NCBI RefSeq assembly: GCF_017638545.1
Contig: NZ_CP072110.1
Span: forward strand, 2,914,001 to 2,978,000
DNA: 64,000 bases
Direction of reading: 5' to 3'
Origin: Psychrosphaera ytuae
GTDB taxonomy: Bacteria > Pseudomonadota > Gammaproteobacteria > Enterobacterales > Alteromonadaceae
Part shown: piece after piece, positions 58,685 through 64,000 of the stretch
Numbering within the stretch: position 1 is the first letter of the stretch
How the letters are laid out: each line of letters opens with the position of its first letter
Translations under genes and position numbers: made by a program
The notes under the pieces: generated by a model
What the model was told of the DNA's origin: nothing
Database searches by the model: none
What the model saw: the letters and a program-made list of their open reading frames with translations, nothing else

Positions 58685-59917
58685 GTGGGTCTAACATTGT
58701 CGTATTCTCTGCAATCCTTTTTTAAGGCGATCGCCTTTCCAGTGTTGTTATTTGTTGCCGTCATCTCTGCAGTAGAGATGGGCGTGGCTGATTTGACACC
58801 TTGGCAGGATATTATTCTACAAACGCCGTTTTTACTGTTTACGGCTACTGTGATTTTAGCCTTGCGTTTTAATCAAACTCGAGTGATTTATATAGTCCTG
58901 TTTCTTGCTTTGGCATGGGCGAGTACAGGAAAGGTTGAAAACATTGATTACTTTTCATTTCATCCAAGTTTGTTTTTTATTTCTCAATTATTGGTATTGA
59001 TGGCCTTTAGTTTTGATCAAAACAAGGTGGTTTGGGGTCGTCACGGGTTATTGCGGATTCTTATTTTGTTTGCGTTGTTAGCTATAAATTACCGCTTTAA
59101 TCAATCAATTACTGTCAATGAGTGGCTGTCGGCTCAAGTCTTACCGACGGGCAGTGAGTCAAAGCTTTCACCTTATTTTCAGATTGAATTTATTGTTTCG
59201 GCCTTGTGTTTGTTTACCTTAGCAATTCGTCAGGTACTTAAACCGAGCCAACTTAATGCGAGCATCTGGGCATTGGCATTTGGTGTCATTGTGATGAATT
59301 TTGGTGACTTTACCTATCACACGATAATTTTGAGCTACTGTTTGTTTGGGGTATTGATTATTCATGCGGTACTTACCGATAGCTATCAAATGGCGTTCTC
59401 TGACGAGCTAACTGGACTTTCTGCTCGTCGAGCACTGCTGCAGTCCTCCATTAGCCTAGGCAAAAAATACACAGTGGCAATGATGGATGTTGACCATTTT
59501 AAAAAGTTTAATGACACCTATGGTCATGATGTAGGTGACCAAGTATTGCGTTTAGTTGCCAGTAAAATAAATGGCGTCAAAGGTGGTGGTAAAGCATATC
59601 GATACGGTGGTGAAGAATTTACTATTGTCTTTCCTAATAAATCTGTTGCGTATGCCATTCCATTTTTAGAACAAGTCAGAGAAGAAATCGCCAACTACCA
59701 AATGGCGATTCGAAGTGATGATAGACCTGAAGATAAAAAACAGGGTAAATCGGACCGCAAAAAATCCAAAGCAGCAAGTAAGTTTGTAAACGTAACCATA
59801 AGTATTGGTGTTGCCGAACGAGAAGGTAATTTAAAAGAGTTTGACCAGGTATTAAAACAAGCCGATGAGGCGTTATATAGAGCCAAACAAGCAGGACGAA
59901 ACTGTCTAGCTGAATAA
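58685..59917 (+). CDS. Membrane diguanylate cyclase (GGDEF)
   Basis: A 410-residue protein with about seven membrane segments in the first 230 residues, then a GGDEF domain. The GGEEF active-site loop (YRYGGEEFTIVFP) and DVDHFKKFNDTYGHDVGDQ metal/nucleotide motif are intact, so it should make c-di-GMP. An inhibitory RxxD I-site is not evident in front of GGEEF (GGGKAYRY). A charged stretch (SDDRPEDKKQGKSDRKKSK) is inserted inside the domain near residue 345. The start is GTG 58685 or TTG 58697, both plausible. It is 36 bp after anmK. Confidence 0.87.
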   Translation: MGLTLSYSLQSFFKAIAFPVLLFVAVISAVEMGVADLTPWQDIILQTPFLLFTATVILALRFNQTRVIYIVLFLALAWASTGKVENIDYFSFHPSLFFISQLLVLMAFSFDQNKVVWGRHGLLRILILFALLAINYRFNQSITVNEWLSAQVLPTGSESKLSPYFQIEFIVSALCLFTLAIRQVLKPSQLNASIWALAFGVIVMNFGDFTYHTIILSYCLFGVLIIHAVLTDSYQMAFSDELTGLSARRALLQSSISLGKKYTVAMMDVDHFKKFNDTYGHDVGDQVLRLVASKINGVKGGGKAYRYGGEEFTIVFPNKSVAYAIPFLEQVREEIANYQMAIRSDDRPEDKKQGKSDRKKSKAASKFVNVTISIGVAEREGNLKEFDQVLKQADEALYRAKQAGRNCLAE

Positions 59918-59942
59918 AAAGGACTGAACAAAGGACTAATCA

Positions 59943-60377
59943 ATGAAAAATAATAAATTTAACACAGTAAGCACTTTCACTGCCTTGGCGTTAAGTGTAT
60001 TAGTGGGTACCTCAACGGCTCAAGCCGGGCAAACTGACGAACAGCGCAGTCTTTCAGTAGACCTTACCGCAGCGGCAAAGCTGGTTAACAGTACAGCACC
60101 ACAAATGTTAGACGAAGAAACGCGTTTGGACTCGGTGGCGACATTTAGTAATTATATTATTTATAACAATACGATGGTCAATTACAGTGCATCTGACTTT
60201 GAAGTAGCTGAGTTTGAACGCCAGATTCAAACAATCGTTATCGATAACTTGTGTGGTAATGCGGCTCTAGCTGAATTTATTCAACGTGGTGTTGTTATGG
60301 TTTATCGTTATCACGGAAAAGAAGGCAACTACATTGCTGAGCTTGCAAAAGACATGTCTACTTGCAAAAAAAGTTAA
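59943..60377 (+). CDS. Small exported protein of unknown function
   Basis: A 144-residue protein with a signal peptide (SVLVGTSTAQAG). The mature part is mostly alpha-helical in appearance and holds two Cys (NLCGNA, STCKKS) that could form a disulfide. Motif FIQRGVVMVYRYHGKEGNYIAEL is distinctive, but I do not recognise the family. It lies 25 bp after the GGDEF gene and is probably in the same transcription unit. A terminator follows. Confidence 0.7.
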   Translation: MKNNKFNTVSTFTALALSVLVGTSTAQAGQTDEQRSLSVDLTAAAKLVNSTAPQMLDEETRLDSVATFSNYIIYNNTMVNYSASDFEVAEFERQIQTIVIDNLCGNAALAEFIQRGVVMVYRYHGKEGNYIAELAKDMSTCKKS

Positions 60378-60390
60378 AAAAAGATTGCCT

Positions 60391-60442
60391 AAAAATTATT
60401 CGCAGTTAAAGTACGCGCACTTTTAACTGCGATAATTTTTTA
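60391..60442 (+). terminator. Rho-independent terminator
   Basis: Stem CGCAGTTAAAGT / ACTTTTAACTGCG (one bulge), extended by AATTAT / ATAATT, loop ACGCGC, then TTTTT. It lies after the small exported protein gene. Confidence 0.78.
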
Positions 60443-60456
60443 GAGAACTTACCCCA

Positions 60457-61131
60457 TTGGAAGCGTTACGTATTCCCTTTGGTCATTCTGGTGATACACC
60501 TACGGATGACACTATCTTTGGCCTTATAGCCAACGACCTCGAACAAAAAGGCTACAGCATAAGACACGGTGCCTTACCTCTGTCTTTATCCAATGCATTG
60601 CTTGATTACCAACACTCTATTAGTCAAAAGCAATTTGAAGAAGCGGGCATCGGTCGTGGCGACGATTTTGTTAAGACAGAATTTGTTCGCAAAGACGAAA
60701 TCTGCTGGATCAATGGTGACTCCGAGGCGGGCGCGGCTTGGTTAGACTGGACCTCTAACTTAAAGACATTTTTAAATCGAAGACTGTTTTTGGGTTTATT
60801 TTCTTTTGAGAGTCACTTTGCTCATTACGCACCTGGCGCATATTACAAACGCCACTTGGACGCATTTCGCGGCGAAGCAAACCGAGTGTTATCAGTAGTT
60901 ACTTATTTAAACCCCGGTTGGCAAAATGCCGATGGCGGGGAGTTAGTATTGTATCAAGATGAGCAGGACATGACCGGAATCAAGGTTGCACCTTTACACG
61001 GTACCGTAGTTGTATTTTTAAGTGAGGAGTTTCCTCATGAAGTACTTCCTGCGACTCGCGATAGATACTCTGTGGCAGGTTGGTTTAGAGTTAATGGCTC
61101 CATAGATAACCGAATTGACCCACCGCGTTAA
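60457..61131 (+). CDS. 2-oxoglutarate/Fe(II)-dependent oxygenase, prolyl-hydroxylase type
   Basis: A 224-residue cytosolic protein. The double-stranded beta-helix iron motif is HLDAFRGEANRVLSVVTYLN (HxD) with the distal His in EFPHEVLPATRDRYSVAGWFR, where the Arg binds 2-oxoglutarate. GWQNADGGELVLY is also typical. It resembles bacterial prolyl-4-hydroxylase-like enzymes, but the substrate cannot be read from sequence. The start TTG 60457 is used because no ATG lies near the N-terminus. It is close to a terminator that separates it from the upstream gene. Confidence 0.85.
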   Translation: MEALRIPFGHSGDTPTDDTIFGLIANDLEQKGYSIRHGALPLSLSNALLDYQHSISQKQFEEAGIGRGDDFVKTEFVRKDEICWINGDSEAGAAWLDWTSNLKTFLNRRLFLGLFSFESHFAHYAPGAYYKRHLDAFRGEANRVLSVVTYLNPGWQNADGGELVLYQDEQDMTGIKVAPLHGTVVVFLSEEFPHEVLPATRDRYSVAGWFRVNGSIDNRIDPPR

Positions 61132-61157
61132 TTTAATTGCAGGTTCAAAGGGGCGGA

Positions 61158-61895
61158 TTAATCTTTTGCTTCTAGATTAGCAAAAGCGTCCGATAGAGCG
61201 GTTAGTACATTGGGATCAGTGCCCAAACTAGCCGCAATATAAAAATCTTCAGAGAGCGTTTTGAAGGTATACACGCGTTTAAAATCTTTTGGCTCACACC
61301 CAGACATCTGACAATAATACTTTATGACATGTTCGTTAGAGGGAACGGCATCAACTCGTCCTTTTTCTAACATTTGTAGGGTCGAGACTGTGCTTATAAT
61401 ATCTGTCATATTGCGGCCATATTCGAATCCGTGTTGAAGCAAAATAGAGCTTACCGCGTCATCTCGTTTTACCCCAACCTGAAGACCTAACAATTCATTG
61501 AGATCCTGTGTCTCTGATATCGGATGATCTGATTTGGCAACCAACTGGGTCGTGACTGTTTCAACTACGGCTATCCAATGAAATTTGTCAGTGCGCTCTG
61601 GGGTTTTTACAATAGAAAAAATAATCGTATTTGGACGACTCAAAGCCAGTTTATAGGCTCTAGCCCAAGGCAATACCTCTATTTGGACATTGGGGAAAAG
61701 TTGTTTAGCGATGGGCAAGACTTTGTTGCCAATTTTACCGCCGGTCAGAACACCAGTTTTACCAATTTGGTATGGTGGTAAGTGTTCTGTCACTATGCGA
61801 ATTTGTGACGGTGTTGCTAGCTCAAAGGCTGAGCTTTTTCCAAAGTAACCAAATACAATTAGCACAAATAGGACGACAAACTTCCCACCTTTCAA
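61158..61895 (-). CDS. Periplasmic solute-binding-like protein, family 3
   Basis: A 245-residue exported protein with a signal peptide (VVLFVLIVFGYFGKSSAFE). It has the bilobal SBP-bac-3 pattern: IRIVTEHLPPYQIG at the start, EVLPWARAYKLALSRPNTIIFSIVKTPERTDKFHWIA, and GLQVGVKRDDAVSSIL. Proteins of this type that lack a nearby ABC permease often act as sensors or uncharacterised binding proteins; no permease or ATPase gene is adjacent. The ligand is unknown. Confidence 0.8.
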   Translation of the reverse strand: MKGGKFVVLFVLIVFGYFGKSSAFELATPSQIRIVTEHLPPYQIGKTGVLTGGKIGNKVLPIAKQLFPNVQIEVLPWARAYKLALSRPNTIIFSIVKTPERTDKFHWIAVVETVTTQLVAKSDHPISETQDLNELLGLQVGVKRDDAVSSILLQHGFEYGRNMTDIISTVSTLQMLEKGRVDAVPSNEHVIKYYCQMSGCEPKDFKRVYTFKTLSEDFYIAASLGTDPNVLTALSDAFANLEAKD

Positions 61896-61989
61896 AGTTA
61901 TTAACCTTTTGTTTTAAGAATTATTAATTAAAGCATAGGTCAAGTTGGTAAAATTAAAACCTTTCAATATGTTAATTGTTTCGACTAAT

Positions 61990-62018
61990 CATAAAAAAGG
62001 CCTCAAAAGAGGCCTCTG
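61990..62018 (-). terminator. Rho-independent terminator after the halogenase gene
   Basis: On the minus strand, AGGCCTC / GAGGCCT with a TTTT loop is followed by TTTTTT. It lies just after the halogenase stop and before the solute-binding protein gene. Confidence 0.85.
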
Positions 62019-62022
62019 TTAA

Positions 62023-63549
62023 TTATGCGGGTTTGTGTGGGCAATGTTGCATTAAATACATTTCGTGCGATTGAGCTGTACTTGTGTACTTTGTCATTGA
62101 CTGATGTAGAGAATCCAAGGTCTTATCGATATCTATGTCATTGCGACTAGCCATCACTGGACCCACGCCTTGAGGTAAACAATTTTGGCCAGCCAACACT
62201 GCCATCCAATTCTCTTGTTTAAACAACTCTTTATCGTGAACTACTAAGTGACCGTGTTCTTGATAGAGGTCCAAACGGGATTGCAAGCTCTCTGGCACCT
62301 CCATTGATTGGCAATAACGCCAGTATTCACTGTCATCTCGCTCTGTTACTTTGTAGTGCAAAATGATGAAGTCTCGAATCTTTTCGTACTCGTTTTGAGC
62401 TTCTTTGTTGTAGGTGTCGATGAGGTTCTTACTGACTTGTTTTGTCGGGAATAATCTCACTAGCCTCATGATCGCTGTTTGGATTAAATGCAGACTTGTC
62501 GACTCTAATGGTTCTAAGAAGCCAGCAGAGAGGCCAATGGCTAAACAGTTGTTGTGCCAAACTTTTTGGCGTTTACCAGTTTTAAACTTAATAAAATTCG
62601 GTTCTGTCAACGTTGGCCCTTCGACCGTGTCGAGTAATAAGTTTAGCGCCTCTTCGTCGCTCATTAACTGGCTAGAATAGACGTTGCCATTGCCCATACG
62701 AGTTTGTAAAGGAATTCGCCACTGCCAACCAGCATGGTGGGCAATAGAGCGTGTATAAGGCGATACAGGACGCATATGAGCCGTTTGTATTGCGACTGCT
62801 CTGTCATTCAGTAGCCATTCTGACCAAGACTCAAATTCAATCCCGAGGCTCTCTCCAAGCAATAAGGCTCGTTGACCACTGCAATCAATGAAAAAATCCG
62901 CGCTAAGCGTTTGGCCGCCCTCTAAATCAACAGAGGTGATATAGCCTGATGAAGGTTCCGTGTTGACCTGAGTGATTTTTCCTTCCTGACGTTTGACGCC
63001 TAATCGCTCACTAAACTCTCGCAAAAACATCGCATAACGACCTGCATCAAAGTGAAAGGCGTAGTCGTAGCTCGAGCCTATCGACTGTGGGTTAGTGTCA
63101 GGTTGTTTAAACTTGTTATTTGCAGCTAGGTGCCAAGCCAGAGAGTATGATTCTAGTTCTCGGTAAGGTTTGCCAGCGGCTTGTTTGGTAAGTACATCTT
63201 TGAGCCAGTAATACGGAAATGACATGTAATCAAAGTCAGCACCAAATTTACCAAAAGGGTGCATGTAACTGTGACCTAGCTTACGCCAGTTCTCAAATTC
63301 AATGGCTAACTTGATGCTGCCATTACAGTAAGACAAAAAGTCGTTCTCGTTGATGCCCAACAAACGATTAAAGTTTTGAATGGGTGGGATGGTTGCTTCG
63401 CCCACCCCAATGGTTCCTATTTGCTCGGACTCAATCAGGGTAATACTGACCGAATTACCTAACTGTTTGGCTAGCATGGCTGCCGTCATCCACCCGGCTG
63501 AGCCGCCGCCGACAATGATTAAGTTTTTGATGTGCTGATGGTCTGTCAT
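62023..63549 (-). CDS. Tryptophan-halogenase-family flavoprotein
   Basis: A 508-residue FAD-dependent protein of the tryptophan 7-halogenase family. The FAD motif GGGSAGWMTAAMLAKQLG (GxGxxG) is at the N-terminus. The active-site Lys lies in SIKLAIEFENWRKLG, after GVGEATIPPI, and the WxWxIP motif is WQWRIPLQ. The signature residues of halogenases are present, but proteins of this group next to TonB-dependent receptors have no proven halogenase activity. It is adjacent to a TonB-dependent receptor gene upstream on the same strand, separated by a terminator. Confidence 0.86.
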   Translation of the reverse strand: MTDHQHIKNLIIVGGGSAGWMTAAMLAKQLGNSVSITLIESEQIGTIGVGEATIPPIQNFNRLLGINENDFLSYCNGSIKLAIEFENWRKLGHSYMHPFGKFGADFDYMSFPYYWLKDVLTKQAAGKPYRELESYSLAWHLAANNKFKQPDTNPQSIGSSYDYAFHFDAGRYAMFLREFSERLGVKRQEGKITQVNTEPSSGYITSVDLEGGQTLSADFFIDCSGQRALLLGESLGIEFESWSEWLLNDRAVAIQTAHMRPVSPYTRSIAHHAGWQWRIPLQTRMGNGNVYSSQLMSDEEALNLLLDTVEGPTLTEPNFIKFKTGKRQKVWHNNCLAIGLSAGFLEPLESTSLHLIQTAIMRLVRLFPTKQVSKNLIDTYNKEAQNEYEKIRDFIILHYKVTERDDSEYWRYCQSMEVPESLQSRLDLYQEHGHLVVHDKELFKQENWMAVLAGQNCLPQGVGPVMASRNDIDIDKTLDSLHQSMTKYTSTAQSHEMYLMQHCPHKPA

Positions 63550-63616
63550 GGCTGTATCTTTATTATTCTTTTTTATTGCCAGTAAATCCTACTGATATTT
63601 TTAGATCGGATAAACA

Positions 63617-63643
63617 AAAACTGCCGCTAATGCGGCAGTTTTA
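63617..63643 (-). terminator. Terminator after the TonB-dependent receptor gene
   Basis: Perfect stem AAAACTGCCGC / GCGGCAGTTTT with a 4-base loop and A/T runs on both sides. It lies between the receptor gene and the halogenase gene. Confidence 0.82.
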
Positions 63644-63692
63644 TTAGTGAGTGCTATTTCACTCTTAACTCAAGTTAGTCGAGAAGTCTCGA

Positions 63693-64000
63693 TTAGAACT
63701 TAGCGTTAAGACCAAGGTAGAACTGGCGACCGAAGTACTGAAGCGTACCTGTCGCTGCTTGTGAGCCAAAGTAAGAGCGGTTTGGTTCGTCTGTTACGTT
63801 ATTAACAGAGAATACACCTTGTAGCTCTTCAGAGAACTGGTAAGACGCTTGGAAGTCAACAACAAGCTCTTCAGCGAAGAATGCTTTTTGTTCGTCACCA
63901 ATTGCGATTTGGTTACCAATGTACTCTTCACGATAACGCGCGTTTACGCGAGTCGAGAATACTTCGTCATAGTCGTAGAACACAGTTGCTGACCAAACTC
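63693..64000 (-). CDS. TonB-dependent receptor, C-terminal end (5' part outside window)
   Basis: The last ~100 residues of a TonB-dependent outer-membrane receptor; the frame is open to the window edge. Alternating beta strands (ELVVDFQASYQFSEELQGVFSVNNVTDEPNRSYFGS) and the terminal YFGRQFYLGLNAKF with C-terminal Phe are typical of receptor barrels. EVFSTRVNARYREEYIGNQ matches late barrel strands of the type seen in Alteromonadales receptors with a plug domain. The substrate is unknown; the halogenase-type neighbour fits carbohydrate-linked receptors. Confidence 0.85.
   Translation of the reverse strand, partial: VWSATVFYDYDEVFSTRVNARYREEYIGNQIAIGDEQKAFFAEELVVDFQASYQFSEELQGVFSVNNVTDEPNRSYFGSQAATGTLQYFGRQFYLGLNAKF

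Noticed and set aside
1..64000. tRNA, rRNA, riboswitch or insertion sequence
   Set aside because: I looked through all intergenic regions and saw no cloverleaf, rRNA core sequence or transposase gene. A tool such as tRNAscan-SE or Infam/Rfam search could still find a weak case I missed by eye.

Overview
The window is chromosomal DNA of a marine-type gammaproteobacterium, most likely order Alteromonadales; the genus cannot be fixed from sequence alone. The evidence is the conserved gene order (secA-mutT, prfB-lysS, ygiF-glnE, dnaK-dnaJ, rpsU-yqeY-dnaG-rpoD, hisS-yfgM-bamB-der, M23 peptidase-anmK), protein sequences close to the enterobacterial and Alteromonas families, moderate G+C, and a TonB-dependent receptor next to a tryptophan-halogenase-type gene. 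No rRNA, tRNA, phage, insertion sequence or CRISPR array was found.

Layout. 1-6.8 kb: end of an M23 peptidase gene, secA, mutT, prfB (with its programmed +1 frameshift) and lysS. 6.9-12.9 kb: envelope and redox genes (SOUL lipoprotein, thioredoxin-like lipoprotein, two rhodaneses, an L,D-transpeptidase), then a CbiB-like membrane protein with mtnN, and a DUF2726 protein. 12.9-13.9 kb: a gene-free island of 161-bp repeats arranged as a mirror image around a large palindrome. 13.9-19 kb: ygiF-glnE and yajQ. 19-25.6 kb: accessory genes, including two proteins I do not recognise, a serralysin-type RTX metalloprotease with a Sec signal peptide, and a phytase-like esterase. 25.6-29.6 kb: luxS, and dnaK-dnaJ with a readable sigma-32 promoter. 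29.6-36.3 kb: a five-gene heavy-metal RND efflux operon with His-rich accessory proteins, then a small membrane protein/Xre regulator pair with two palindromic operator candidates. 36.3-46.5 kb: the macromolecular synthesis operon, tsaD, plsY, folB, uppP, an outer-membrane barrel protein and cca. 46.6-50.9 kb: a short ExeA-like ATPase with a GspB-like partner, and two tandem HD-GYP genes. 51-58.6 kb: hisS-yfgM-bamB-der, an M23 peptidase and anmK. 58.7-64 kb: a diguanylate cyclase, a small secreted protein, a 2OG-Fe(II) oxygenase, a solute-binding-like protein, the halogenase-type flavoprotein and the end of a TonB-dependent receptor gene.

The two most unusual signals are these. (1) In the repeat island, three sub-types share one conserved box and one architecture while both their inner hairpin and outer stem differ in sequence but remain paired. 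(2) A 14-residue sequence directly after the signal peptide is identical in two adjacent metal-efflux proteins, although 8 of its 14 codons differ synonymously. Start sites were moved from the longest reading frame where signal peptides, ribosome-binding sites or family length supported it; these choices are stated per gene.
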